This document shows positions 7,321 to 16,592 of a stretch of DNA of 37,004 bases, in pieces; positions within the stretch are counted from its first letter, which is position 1, and each line of letters starts with the position of its first letter. A program made the position numbers and the translations under genes. The DNA is from Balneolaceae bacterium (GTDB taxonomy: Bacteria; Bacteroidota; Rhodothermia; Balneolales; Balneolaceae). The notes below the pieces were generated by a model that made no database searches, had not been told where the DNA came from, and saw only the letters and a program-made list of their open reading frames with translations. The stretch spans positions 1-37,004 of the forward strand of contig SKKO01000128.1 in NCBI GenBank assembly GCA_007123715.1, in the 5' to 3' direction.

Positions 7321-8093
7321 TGTAACACCATAGTAATTCGCAGGCTCTTTTGGTGAGCCGGTTTCAGTTCAAATCCGTCATAAGCCTGCAAGATAGTAAA
7401 ATCTGTTTGCTGAATGATCGATTCAATCTCCTCTTTTGTGTAAATTTTTTGACGGTGTATTTCTTCTGTAGTTGAGCGAACCGAGCTATCAGATGGATTG
7501 AGGTATTGTATGATGAACCGGTTGGTATGAATACGGGTTTTCCCGTCAAATGAGCTTTCTCTGTGGTAACGGAATCTTCCCTCTACCGCTTTAGAGTCGT
7601 TATTCAGGAATCGAATGGCTTTCCGGGAATTGCGTGGTGTGGTAAAGTCATAAACAAAAATACCACCCGGCTTTAATACTTTTTTAACTTCGTTATGCAG
7701 TTTGATGAATTCATCATCCTTGTGCAGGTAGTTCACGCTGTCGAACACCATAAAGACTATGTCGAATGTTTTATGGACGTTTATGTCAAGAAAATTCATG
7801 GTTAAGAAATCAATCTCTGAATTAACCTGATTCGCTTTTTCCCTGGCAATACGTATCATGTCGGCCGAGCCGTCAGTTGCGGTTATGTGATAACAGTCAA
7901 GCTCTTCAAGAGACAGGGCCATCGTTCCGGTACCACAGGCTAGTTCCAAAATATCAGTTGCATAGGGATGATGCTGAAGAATAATTTCGTCGATGTAATC
8001 GGTCCATGTTTCATAATCCACATCATGCATTACCTCATCATAAATATCGGCAATGGCTGAATAGGGTGGTTTTACGGTATCCGTTTGATTCAT
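7317..8093 (-). CDS. Class I SAM-dependent methyltransferase
   Basis: The 258-aa Rossmann-fold methyltransferase has motif I ILELACGTGTMAL (48-60), the acidic loop TATDGSADMIRIA, and motif IV-like FDIVFMVFDSVNYL. The N-terminal YSAIADIYDEVM is typical of the small-molecule branch of the family. The substrate cannot be assigned. It lies 15 bases after pdxA and overlaps ftsE by four bases, so the three are probably one transcript. Confidence 0.85.
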   Translation of the reverse strand: MNQTDTVKPPYSAIADIYDEVMHDVDYETWTDYIDEIILQHHPYATDILELACGTGTMALSLEELDCYHITATDGSADMIRIAREKANQVNSEIDFLTMNFLDINVHKTFDIVFMVFDSVNYLHKDDEFIKLHNEVKKVLKPGGIFVYDFTTPRNSRKAIRFLNNDSKAVEGRFRYHRESSFDGKTRIHTNRFIIQYLNPSDSSVRSTTEEIHRQKIYTKEEIESIIQQTDFTILQAYDGFELKPAHQKSLRITMVLQ

Positions 8094-8108
8094 TCTCTTA
8101 TCAGATTC

Positions 8109-9089
8109 TTAATTTTTAACCATACTTAAAGCCAGGTTATAGGCTTCCAGGAAAGAACTTTCATCAGCCCTGTTTTTACCTGCAATGGAAAATGCCGTAC
8201 CATGATCAGGTGAGGTACGGATAATGGGCAAACCGGCAGTAAAATTTACACCTTTACCGAAGGAGAGGGTTTTGAAGGGAATCAGCCCCTGGTCGTGATA
8301 CATAGCCAATATGGCATCATAGGTATGATGAAGCCTGCTGCCGAAAAATCCGTCGGCAGAAAACGGACCATCTGCCCTCACTCCTGAATTCCGAAGTGAA
8401 TGAATGGATGGCTGAATGATGTCAATCTCTTCCATGCCCAATACACCACCGTCACCCGCATGCGGGTTCAGGCCAAGCACGGCAATTTTTGGGGTTTGGA
8501 TACCAAAATCACGAATCAGGCTTCGTTGCAGTATTTCGGCTTTTTTTATGATTTTTTCTGCGGATATATCAATGCCAACATCTTTTAGCGGAACATGGAC
8601 GCTGACTAGAGCAACCCTGAGATCACCGTTTACCAGCATCATCACAACATCGTCTGCAGATGTTTGCTGAGCCAGGAATTCGGTGTGCCCGGGAACATCG
8701 TATCCCGCCATTGAGATCGCTTCTTTTGAAATGGGCGCCGTAACGAGAGCATGGCACTTTTTATTCATGCAAAGCCTGATGCCTGTTTCCACGGCTTTCA
8801 TCGCTGTTCTGCCTGCATCAGCGGAAAGCACACCTGGTTCTGGCTGATGATCTTCATTGTGAAAAAGATCCAGAATATGAATTTTACCATCCTTAAATGG
8901 ACCGTTTTCATCAGCTTTATGGTAAGTAATTGGCAAATTCAGTCCCGTGGTGTAATATTGCAAAACAGATTTACTGCCAATCCAGACGGGAGTTGAAAAT
9001 TGGGTGTCAATACTGGCAAGTGCTTTGAAAGTTACCTCCGGACCGATTCCGTTGTAGTCTCCCATGCTGATGGCAATGATTGGTTTCAT
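8109..9089 (-). CDS. pdxA: 4-hydroxythreonine-4-phosphate dehydrogenase
   Basis: The 326-aa protein catalyses the NAD(P)-dependent oxidation of 4-phosphohydroxy-L-threonine in the DXP-dependent pyridoxal-phosphate pathway. Family motifs are GDYNGIGPEV (10-19), PGHTEFLA (133-140), SVHVPLKDV (163-171), GLNPHAGDGG (206-215) and MYHDQGLIPFK (263-273). The three histidines expected to hold the divalent metal are present as His165, His210 and His265. The length is normal (about 330 aa). It is first in an operon with a methyltransferase and ftsE. The partner pdxJ is not in the window. Confidence 0.95.
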   Translation of the reverse strand: MKPIIAISMGDYNGIGPEVTFKALASIDTQFSTPVWIGSKSVLQYYTTGLNLPITYHKADENGPFKDGKIHILDLFHNEDHQPEPGVLSADAGRTAMKAVETGIRLCMNKKCHALVTAPISKEAISMAGYDVPGHTEFLAQQTSADDVVMMLVNGDLRVALVSVHVPLKDVGIDISAEKIIKKAEILQRSLIRDFGIQTPKIAVLGLNPHAGDGGVLGMEEIDIIQPSIHSLRNSGVRADGPFSADGFFGSRLHHTYDAILAMYHDQGLIPFKTLSFGKGVNFTAGLPIIRTSPDHGTAFSIAGKNRADESSFLEAYNLALSMVKN

Positions 9090-9461
9090 GCTTAAAAGTA
9101 GCTATTTACACAACCGTGACAAAACAAGAGGCCTTATTATTTTTGGTTATGTGATTATTTGCAAGGGTATGGGTATAACTGTACTGTTCAAGATACGCGA
9201 TCGGGGTGTGGGTTATTTTGTACAATCCTCCCGCCATGCCAAATGAGGATAGTGTCCCCGATCCGGCTGTTTACACACCATTAATTATTATCATTTTACC
9301 AGCAACATCCGGTAATCAGCAAGCTGAAAGGACCCTGAAAAGCACGGGGGCGCTTTCGGGTCTTTGAACCTTGAACACGCATCCTGTCTCATGTCCTGAC
9401 TCAAGCCGGCATAGCTAAGCTATAAATTTCTTTGTAATTACAAAATCGCTGGAATAATAAA
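9090..9461. other. Intergenic region between pdxA and the GWxTD gene, with an imperfect hairpin
   Basis: This 372-base gap has no credible gene. It contains an imperfect inverted repeat at 9327-9365: AAAGGACCC pairs with GGGTCTTT and TGAAAAGC with GCTTTC around a G-rich loop. No T-tract follows on either strand, so it is not a textbook terminator. It should also hold the pdxA promoter, but I see no clear box. Confidence 0.5.
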
Positions 9462-10850
9462 TCAGGACTCCGATATTAGCCGGAAATCACCGAAGCCGGT
9501 AGTGGCTTCGAATATGAGGGTTCGGCTTGGATACTGCCAGATCTCCCGGGTTGGAGCGTTCGTTGGAAGCCTGCGTTCTATGTTTGATGGCGGGCCGTAC
9601 ACGATATATGCTTTGCCTTGGTCGGTGTCATAACCGGGCGATTGCAGGGATGTGAAATTTTTGTATGCATGGTCAATTCGCCTGTAGTATTCGGCCATCA
9701 GCTCATTGAATTCGGTGTCGGGGGTCGGGTCGCGCTGTGCCCAGAATTCCCTGAATTTTTGCTCACGTTCTGCCGTTGAGCCTGAGTTGATACGACGCAG
9801 TTCCTGTTCACTGACAATGAACTGCAGCATACTAATCGATACATCAAGGTTGTACAGGCTTATTGGCATATCGAGCCATTGTGAGTTGATTACTCTTTCA
9901 CCAACCGGCTTTTCAATCCCGTCGGCCATTAGCCGGAGGCTAAATCGTGCGTTTTCGAAATCCCTGTTAGGTATATCGACGTGAGCATACCTGTAGCCCT
10001 CTTCAGAAATATCTGCGGTCAATACGATATTGTTATTAACTTTTGAAAATGCAGGGTTTTTAATATGTACGATATGCTCATCTGTGAGTTCTGCACTGTG
10101 ACGAATCTCACCCTCACCGGAATCCTGTCCGGCTGTAAGCCTGTGCAGATTCAGAGTCAGAGTTTTGCCTTCAAGTTCTTCCTGATTCGGAATGCGGATC
10201 AGCAGGCTGTAGCTCTGGCCATAAAGCACATTATTGCCGTAATTCATAAGGGTAGCGTGCAGCCGGTTGTTATCAACATTGTTTTGACTAAGAATAATAA
10301 AATTGGCTTCGGTTGTGTTTTCGGGATTACTTACCCGGAAATTCCTGCGGCTGGATGATTGCTCGCGTACCGATTGAGCCCTTGCCAGTTGAAGTTCATA
10401 GTGGTATTGTCCGCTATCTAATTCGGTGCTGATAAACCCCTGTACATAATCGAAACGGGATTTGGTGTCTTCAAATGTATTCACCCAAATGGTATCCTGC
10501 CAGCTGTCACGGAATACGGGAATTGCACTCGATGACCTTCGTGATGAAGGCGATGACCCCTGGAAAACTTCAACTCCCATTCGTAATGTGGAAAAATATT
10601 CGGCTTCGGGTGTGGGGGGTGTCATACCGGGACGCATGCGTAGGAAAGGGATAAAATCATAATCAAGCCTGAAAAAAACGGCAAAGACACTTTCTGTATC
10701 ATTTTTTGGAATGATAATTTGGTCGATATAAGATGCGGGCTGATCGGTTCGCTGAAGAAGCGATTCGTATGTTGTAGCACGGCGCTGCGCTTCAATGTCA
10801 ACAACCGAGAGCATTAAGAATACTGACAGTATAATAGTATGTTTGTACAT
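9462..10850 (-). CDS. GWxTD-domain secreted protein
   Basis: The 462-aa protein has a signal peptide (1-21, MYKHTIILSVFLML...IEAQ), a central beta-rich region (about 120-340), and the C-terminal domain found widely in Bacteroidota, Balneolota and relatives: FREFWAQRDPTPDTEFNELMAEYYRRIDHAYKNF-type text (about 365-400), then GYDTD (406-410) and AYIVYGPP. The family motif GWxTD is present in variant form with Tyr for Trp. Its function is unknown; the protein should be periplasmic or outer-membrane associated. It is a single gene. Confidence 0.85.
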   Translation of the reverse strand: MYKHTIILSVFLMLSVVDIEAQRRATTYESLLQRTDQPASYIDQIIIPKNDTESVFAVFFRLDYDFIPFLRMRPGMTPPTPEAEYFSTLRMGVEVFQGSSPSSRRSSSAIPVFRDSWQDTIWVNTFEDTKSRFDYVQGFISTELDSGQYHYELQLARAQSVREQSSSRRNFRVSNPENTTEANFIILSQNNVDNNRLHATLMNYGNNVLYGQSYSLLIRIPNQEELEGKTLTLNLHRLTAGQDSGEGEIRHSAELTDEHIVHIKNPAFSKVNNNIVLTADISEEGYRYAHVDIPNRDFENARFSLRLMADGIEKPVGERVINSQWLDMPISLYNLDVSISMLQFIVSEQELRRINSGSTAEREQKFREFWAQRDPTPDTEFNELMAEYYRRIDHAYKNFTSLQSPGYDTDQGKAYIVYGPPSNIERRLPTNAPTREIWQYPSRTLIFEATTGFGDFRLISES

Positions 10851-11092
10851 GGATGGTTGTGATTAAATCAAAAGAATTCTTTAAAAAGATAATGTTTCGA
10901 CAGGTAGAATCGGAATATTCTCAAATTGCATTAATCATGCTTTCAGATAACGATAAAATAACCTTTAGCGTCTTATTTTGGTTCAATTTTATTAAAAAGA
11001 ATATTTTATAGCATAAACGTCAATACAATTGTCCGTACAATTTGGAACGTAATGCAGGTAATCACTATTATCAGCTACTGCAAATTAAAGTA

Positions 11093-11102
11093 AGAAGGTG
11101 AG
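11093..11102 (+). promoter_or_regulatory. Strong Shine-Dalgarno before the carboxylase start
   Basis: The sequence AGAAGGTGAG lies a few bases before the ATG at 11105 and is one of the better ribosome-binding sites in the window. It supports this start codon. Confidence 0.55.
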
Positions 11103-11104
11103 TT

Positions 11105-12715
11105 ATGAATCATAACGGTATAGATAACCTGCTAAGTGAACTTCAAAAAAGTGAAATCCGTATCAAGAAGGGTGGAGGGAAAGCCAGAATTCAAAAAGAA
11201 CATTTAAAAGGAAAACTGACCGCAAGAGAGCGCATCAACCTTCTTCTTGACGGAGATTCTGAATTATTTGAGATCGGGCTTTGGGCTGCATATGAGATGT
11301 ATAAAGATGAAGGCGGCTGTCCATCTGCCGGTGTGGTAGCAGGTACTGGGAAAATCTGTGGCAGAACCTGTATGATTGTAGCGAATGATGCCACGGTTAA
11401 AGCGGGAGCATGGTTTCCGCTCACTGCTAAAAAGAACCTCCGTGCACAGGAAATTGCCATGGAAAACTGTCTCCCTATCATATATCTGGTTGATTCTGCC
11501 GGGGTATATCTACCCATGCAGGATGAAATTTTTCCGGATAAAGAGCATTTCGGGCGCATTTTTCGCAACAATGCTGTTATGAGTGCGAAAGGTATTCCGC
11601 AAATAGCGGCGATTATGGGCAGCTGCGTTGCCGGCGGTGCGTACCTTCCCATTATGAGTGATGAAGCTCTGATTGTGGATGGAACAGGAAGTGTATTCCT
11701 GGCAGGCAGTTATCTTGTAAAGGCTGCGATCGGGGAGGAGGTGGACAACGAAACCCTGGGCGGGGCAGCCACCCACACCGAAATCAGCGGTGTTACGGAT
11801 TATAAAATGAAAAACGATACGGAATGCCTTCTTACGGTGAGAGACCTTGTAGATAAACTCGGGCCTTTTCGAGAGGCCGGCTTCAACAGGAAAAAACCTC
11901 TGGAACCTGAGAAGGAGATCAGTGAGTTTCTAAAAAATTTTCCGGATGACAGCACCAAACCCTACGATACATATCCGCTTATTAAAAGCCTGGTGGATAA
12001 TAGCAGTTTTACGGAATATAAAAGAGGGTATGGCCAGACCCTGATTACCGGTTATGCCCGGATTGACGGCTGGAGTGTGGGTATTGTGGCTAACCAGAGA
12101 AGTATTGTTCGGAGCAAATCGGGAGAGATGCAGATTGGCGGAGTGATCTATTCGGATAGCGCAGATAAAGCGACGAGATTTATCCTGAACTGCAATCAGA
12201 AAAAGATCCCGATTCTGTTTCTGCAGGATGTAACCGGGTTTATGATCGGAAAGCGTAGTGAGCACGGAGGGATTATCAAAGACGGGGCGAAAATGGTGAA
12301 TGCCGTTGCGAATTCAACAGTGCCAAAAATTACCATAATTATCGGAAACAGCTATGGGGCCGGAAATTATGCCATGTGTGGCAAAGCGTATGATCCCCGA
12401 TTCATTTATGCCTGGCCAACTGCCCGGATTGCCGTGATGGGCGGTACACAGGCTGCGAAAGTACTGACTCAAATTCAGGTTTCTTCTCTGGAAAAAAAAG
12501 GCAAAAAGCTTGGCGATGATGATAAAGCCGCAATCCTTGAAAAAATTAAAAGCCGCTACGACCGCCAAACCGATGTGCGTTATGCCGCAGCCCGGCTTTG
12601 GGTAGATGCCATCATTTCGCCCTATGAAACCAGGAAAATGATTTCTCACTCTATCGAATGCGCCAATCAGAACCCCGATATACCGGATTTCAGAACCGGA
12701 GTCATACAGGTATAA
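11105..12715 (+). CDS. Acyl-CoA carboxylase carboxyltransferase (beta) subunit, methylcrotonyl-CoA type
   Basis: The 536-aa protein is a biotin-dependent carboxyltransferase with N and C crotonase-fold halves. Features are KLTARERINLLLD (72-85 region of the N half), the DSAGVYLPMQDEIFPD block, MGSCVAGGAYLP and, in the C half, GFMIGKRSEHGGIIKDGAKM, IGNSYGAGNYAM and WPTARIAVMGG. The DEIFPDKEHFGRIFRNNAVMSA block closely resembles methylcrotonyl-CoA carboxylase beta (leucine degradation) rather than propionyl-CoA carboxylase. The biotin carboxylase (alpha) gene is not adjacent, whereas usual MCC loci pair the two. A biotin carrier protein is encoded at 30207-30707. Substrate assignment is moderate; family assignment is firm. 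Confidence 0.9.
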   Translation: MNHNGIDNLLSELQKSEIRIKKGGGKARIQKEHLKGKLTARERINLLLDGDSELFEIGLWAAYEMYKDEGGCPSAGVVAGTGKICGRTCMIVANDATVKAGAWFPLTAKKNLRAQEIAMENCLPIIYLVDSAGVYLPMQDEIFPDKEHFGRIFRNNAVMSAKGIPQIAAIMGSCVAGGAYLPIMSDEALIVDGTGSVFLAGSYLVKAAIGEEVDNETLGGAATHTEISGVTDYKMKNDTECLLTVRDLVDKLGPFREAGFNRKKPLEPEKEISEFLKNFPDDSTKPYDTYPLIKSLVDNSSFTEYKRGYGQTLITGYARIDGWSVGIVANQRSIVRSKSGEMQIGGVIYSDSADKATRFILNCNQKKIPILFLQDVTGFMIGKRSEHGGIIKDGAKMVNAVANSTVPKITIIIGNSYGAGNYAMCGKAYDPRFIYAWPTARIAVMGGTQAAKVLTQIQVSSLEKKGKKLGDDDKAAILEKIKSRYDRQTDVRYAAARLWVDAIISPYETRKMISHSIECANQNPDIPDFRTGVIQV

Positions 12716-12762
12716 AGCATTTGTATTTCTTAGCCTTAGGTCGGCCAGGCACAGGCCGCACA

Positions 12763-12800
12763 GGTGCAAGCCCCAAAGGGGAAAGCGGGGTGCTTGCGCC
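12763..12800. repeat. GC-rich palindrome (REP-like hairpin)
   Basis: GGTGCAAGCCCC (12763-12774) pairs with GGGGTGCTTGCGCC (12787-12800) around an A/G-rich loop, with one mismatch and one bulge. It is markedly GC-rich within an AT-rich gap between the carboxylase and the CDP-alcohol transferase. There is no T-tract, so it is more likely a repetitive extragenic palindrome than a terminator. Confidence 0.6.
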
Positions 12801-12948
12801 ATCCCGTAGTCCGTACCCGCGTATTTTTTTATTGAGCCACTGTTTTTATAAACGGCAAAGATATTTTTAGTTGTTTTGTAAACTACAAGAGTTATTTTAA
12901 GCGATACCAACCAGACGCCGTTTCATTTTCACGATAGATTAACTGCTT

Positions 12949-13539
12949 ATGATCCCCCGCGAATATGTAAATATTCCTAATGCTCTGTCTTTAATTCGAC
13001 TATTGGGTGTGCCTTTTCTTTTTATTTTAGTGTACTTCGAATCCCCGCTCTGGTTTATTGGCTGGTTTATTTTTTTGGGACTCACCGATTACTTCGACGG
13101 GCTTCTGGCCCGCCGGTGGAATCAAACTACAGATTTCGGTTCCATGCTCGATGCGGTGGCCGATGTAGCCTATTATATATCGGCCGCATGGTTTTTGATC
13201 TATCTTTTCCCTGAATACCTTACTCCCAATATTCCGTATGTAATTTTCTGCCTGGTTATTTTTGGATTCTCAATGTTGATATCGCAAATGAAAATCGGGA
13301 AAATTCTTTTTCTGCATACTCATTTGAGTCGTACAAGCGGAGTTTTGGTATTCTTCGGTGTACTGGCTTCATTTTTTATGGATACAACTCTGGTGATAAG
13401 GTTCATCGTTTTCACTTATACCCTTGCCTTTATAGAAGTGAGTATTATCTTGTGGATATATGGAGAAGTAAGCACCGATACCCGTACCATTTTCCAGCTT
13501 CGGCCAAAAGAGAATAATAAAAAAGGCCTGTTAGATTAG
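12949..13539 (+). CDS. CDP-alcohol phosphatidyltransferase family membrane enzyme
   Basis: The 196-aa integral membrane protein carries the full CDP-alcohol phosphotransferase signature DG-x2-AR-x8-G-x3-D-x3-D, with Asp50, Gly51, Ala54, Arg55, Gly64, Asp68 and Asp72. About five to six hydrophobic helices are visible. Family members swap CMP for an alcohol, for example glycerol-3-phosphate in PgsA-type synthases making phosphatidylglycerol phosphate. The NIPNALSLIRLLGVPFLF opening is PgsA-like, but PgsA versus a cardiolipin- or archaetidyl-type role cannot be separated here, so no symbol is given. It is followed by a weak possible terminator. Confidence 0.88.
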   Translation: MIPREYVNIPNALSLIRLLGVPFLFILVYFESPLWFIGWFIFLGLTDYFDGLLARRWNQTTDFGSMLDAVADVAYYISAAWFLIYLFPEYLTPNIPYVIFCLVIFGFSMLISQMKIGKILFLHTHLSRTSGVLVFFGVLASFFMDTTLVIRFIVFTYTLAFIEVSIILWIYGEVSTDTRTIFQLRPKENNKKGLLD

Positions 13540-13552
13540 CCTTTCAATTTTC
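13521..13552 (+). terminator. Weak possible terminator after the CDP-alcohol transferase
   Basis: AAAGGC (13522-13527) pairs with GCCTTT (13539-13544) and is followed by a T-rich run. The stem is only six pairs and begins inside the last codons, so the call is tentative. The next gene is convergent, where a terminator is expected. Confidence 0.3.
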
Positions 13553-13636
13553 TTCTTTTGGTGGATATCTTCTTTCTATAGACCTGAGTTCGATTCAAAA
13601 ATTAAGTCAAAGAATCATCAACATACACGGGCGGTT

Positions 13637-15274
13637 TTATAATCTATTACCCGTTAAAGCTGTGATTATTTGTCGGGCTTTAGGACGCGCTGACGGCGGT
13701 AAGATTCTGGCAGCATATTCTTGTAGCTTCCACAATCTTTTTTTAATCAGCCGTTTATATCGTATTGGTTGAAAGTTGTTATGAAATTCAAAAACAAGAT
13801 AAACAGCATTACTCTCACCAATATTTCTGATACCATGGGGCTCGCCTTTGAAATAAAATATCAACCCGTTCGGGCCGACTTCGCGCCCCAGTGTTTCAAC
13901 ATTCCCACTTAAAACAAGGATTGCAACATCATAATTATCAGCATGAGGTTCATAACCGCCACCCGGTTTCAGAATACTCATATGGGAGTGAAGTTTAGAA
14001 AGTTGTTCTGTTTTCCCCTGTAAAAGTCTCTTTACTGTCCATGATTGCTTGTAATTGATCTGATCTGATTCAATCTCGGTTATATGGGAAACAAGCGAGG
14101 TTTTTAAAAGTTCGCCGGTATGCCTTTGGAGATTATTTCGCCATTTAAACATTAGGTAGGTGATGTTATCCTCGGAATTATTCCGGATTGTATGGAGCTG
14201 CCCACCCGGATAATAAATGAATTCACCCCGTTGTAGCTCTTTTGATTGCTGATCATTCCCATCACCAATCAAAACCGTGGCTATGCCATCAAGCACTATT
14301 AAAATTTCTTCCTCAGCGTGCTTGTGAGGCGGGTGGGGTGTTTTACCGGGACTTAATACTGATGCATGACATGTAAGCCTATCCATTACGGGAGAATTTC
14401 CGGAATGGATACGATGCGGTTTCCAGCCTTTTTCAGGGTCGTCCGGCAGCGGTAAATCTAATTGTACAATCCAGCTTTTTATGTTACTGGATGTGGACGG
14501 TGGCTCAACAATTTCGTTTACGCCAAATTTATCAGTACCTCGAACCATAATGCATGGCGGGCGAATATCGTCCCGAAATTGGAATGGCCAGTCTAAGTTA
14601 CTGTATGATGGGGCTTTTACTGGACGATTGGGCGTGGCGTATTGTATAAGTAGTGCTTTTCTTGTACCTGTAAGATTGATGTTGTCTGTTCCATGCCATA
14701 GATTCCCGTCAAAAAATATGGCATCGCCGTCTTTCATGGAACAGGTAATTTGTGTTGACCCGGGATCGATTTCCCTGGCCCACTTCAGCACTTGTTCAGG
14801 ATTTACATTTGAACGGTCAACACCGGTTTTATGCCTCATTTCCTGGATTGAAATTCCGAATTTATGAGAGGATTTTATAACCTGAAGTGATGAGTTATAG
14901 TTTACATTCTGAAGGCCTAACCATACAGATACAGTCCGGCCAACGCCTCCCACTGTTTCCATATCTGAATGCCAGGGATGTACCTTGCCTGGTTTTCGTG
15001 TAACCAGGTTGGCTCCCCACAGCATAACATCTTCGCCCAGTATAGCTGTCACACGTTCCAAAATTGAAGGATGGGTAGCAATATCATAATAATCACGTGA
15101 ATCAGCAGCATAGCCCTTTGGCCAAACCGCAGGCCCGGAATGTGATAATATCAATGCAATTTTTGCTGCAACATCGCTTTGAAAAATCTGTACAGGACCG
15201 ATAAAACCATTGTCTTCAAATTCTTGATTCAATAGTTGAATATCTGCATCAGTAAAAGATTCCTGAAATTCCAT
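13637..15274 (-). CDS. Phytanoyl-CoA dioxygenase domain fused to two cupin domains
   Basis: The 545-aa protein has three parts. Residues about 1-225 are a PhyH-type Fe(II)/2-oxoglutarate dioxygenase with His102-x-Asp104 (HPWHSDMET), the distal His194 (GNLWHGT) and Arg205 as the likely 2-oxoglutarate anchor. Residues about 300-380 are a cupin with HPPHKHAEEE (His317, His319, Glu323) and His361. Residues about 420-500 are a second cupin with GGGYEPHADNYD (His444) and GEPHGIRN (His480). All iron ligands of the dioxygenase appear intact. Typical PhyH proteins are about 250-300 aa and lack cupins. It is a single gene, convergent with the CDP-alcohol transferase. It probably hydroxylates a small molecule; the substrate is unknown. 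Confidence 0.85.
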   Translation of the reverse strand: MEFQESFTDADIQLLNQEFEDNGFIGPVQIFQSDVAAKIALILSHSGPAVWPKGYAADSRDYYDIATHPSILERVTAILGEDVMLWGANLVTRKPGKVHPWHSDMETVGGVGRTVSVWLGLQNVNYNSSLQVIKSSHKFGISIQEMRHKTGVDRSNVNPEQVLKWAREIDPGSTQITCSMKDGDAIFFDGNLWHGTDNINLTGTRKALLIQYATPNRPVKAPSYSNLDWPFQFRDDIRPPCIMVRGTDKFGVNEIVEPPSTSSNIKSWIVQLDLPLPDDPEKGWKPHRIHSGNSPVMDRLTCHASVLSPGKTPHPPHKHAEEEILIVLDGIATVLIGDGNDQQSKELQRGEFIYYPGGQLHTIRNNSEDNITYLMFKWRNNLQRHTGELLKTSLVSHITEIESDQINYKQSWTVKRLLQGKTEQLSKLHSHMSILKPGGGYEPHADNYDVAILVLSGNVETLGREVGPNGLIFYFKGEPHGIRNIGESNAVYLVFEFHNNFQPIRYKRLIKKRLWKLQEYAARILPPSARPKARQIITALTGNRL

Positions 15275-15434
15275 ATATGTGCTATTCTGAGATTTTTTTC
15301 GAGATCAGTAGTATTGATTTATAAATGAATAGTATTCTAATTGATCAAATTCAGCAAATGAATATCATATAATCGTGCAGCCTGTATTGATTCCCAAACA
15401 AAACAAAAAAGCTGTGATGTTTTCATAAGAGGTA

Positions 15435-16592
15435 TTAAATCTCAATCCCGTGAGATAGCTCTTTTGCCCTTAAATAAGTCTCTTCAACATCATCCCCAAG
15501 CAGGGTATAATGTGCCATTTTGCGCCCTTTTTTACTTTCAAGTTTACCATAGTGATGGAGATGTCCATTTGGCTCGGCAAGTAAAGCTTCTGCTTTCTCA
15601 ATCACGGCGGATTGATTCCGTGTACCTAGTAAGTTGATCATCACGGCAGCCGGTTTCATGAGAGCAGGGCTGCCCAGTGGCAGACCGCATACGGCACGTA
15701 CGTGGTTTTCGAATTGCGAGGTAACACAACCTTCGATGGTGTAATGCCCGGAATTGTGAGGACGGGGTGCCGATTCATTCAGGAGTACTTCGCCGGACGT
15801 GGTAAGGAAAAATTCAAAAGCAAAAATTCCTTTTCCGTCAATGGCTTCAGTGGCTAGCAGAGCCAGTTCCTGTGCCTTTTTTTGAATTTCGGGACTGACT
15901 GGAGCAGGAGCTTTAACCGCTACACAAATATGATTTTCCTGTACGGTTTCACAGCATGGATACACCACATACCCGGTTTCGTTCCGGGCTACCTGTACGG
16001 AAAGTTCGTGGGTGAAATTTACAAATCCTTCGGCAAGAATTTCATGTCCGGCATATCCTCCCAGCTTTGTAAATGCGCGTTCTGCTTCTTCCGGGGATTT
16101 CACGGTTTCGTTTCCATAACCGTCGTAACCCCCTTTCGATGATTTGAGCAAAAATGGCCATCCGCAGGTTTGGCCAAACCGGTGAAGGTCATCGGCCGAA
16201 CGAACCACGGCGTAAGGGGTGACCGGAATTCCTGCGCTTTCAAATGTCTCTTTTTCAATTCGCTTATTTTCAATAAGGGCAAAACTTTCTGGTGATGGAA
16301 AAACAGGGGTTCCGGAACGGTCGCGCAGTTCTTTCAGGATTTCGGAGTCGATAAATTCATTTTCGAGGGTAATTATATCACACGATCGGGCAAACTCCAT
16401 CATGGATTCTGCATCCGAAAAAGAACCACTGAAGGAACGCGGAGTCATGAACTGTACGGGTTCAAATTCTGGGCGGTCAGAAAAAACGGCAACCTGCATC
16501 CCGAAACGGAATGCCTGCAGTGCCGACATACGGGCAAGCTGCCCGGCTCCGAGGAAGCCGATCACAAAACTGGAAGAAAGCGGGTTTATCAT
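15435..16592 (-). CDS. purK: N5-carboxyaminoimidazole ribonucleotide synthase
   Basis: The 385-aa ATP-grasp enzyme converts AIR, bicarbonate and ATP to N5-CAIR in purine synthesis. The N-terminal FVIGFLGAGQLARMSALQAF (9-28) is the PurK-specific dinucleotide-like motif. LLKSSKGGYDGYGNETVKS and FAFEFFLTTSGEVLLNESAPRPHNSGHYTIEGC are the ATP-grasp core and the metal/ATP site. The length is normal. The partner purE is not adjacent, so here purK is a separate transcription unit, divergent from trpB2. Confidence 0.94.
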   Translation of the reverse strand: MINPLSSSFVIGFLGAGQLARMSALQAFRFGMQVAVFSDRPEFEPVQFMTPRSFSGSFSDAESMMEFARSCDIITLENEFIDSEILKELRDRSGTPVFPSPESFALIENKRIEKETFESAGIPVTPYAVVRSADDLHRFGQTCGWPFLLKSSKGGYDGYGNETVKSPEEAERAFTKLGGYAGHEILAEGFVNFTHELSVQVARNETGYVVYPCCETVQENHICVAVKAPAPVSPEIQKKAQELALLATEAIDGKGIFAFEFFLTTSGEVLLNESAPRPHNSGHYTIEGCVTSQFENHVRAVCGLPLGSPALMKPAAVMINLLGTRNQSAVIEKAEALLAEPNGHLHHYGKLESKKGRKMAHYTLLGDDVEETYLRAKELSHGIEI

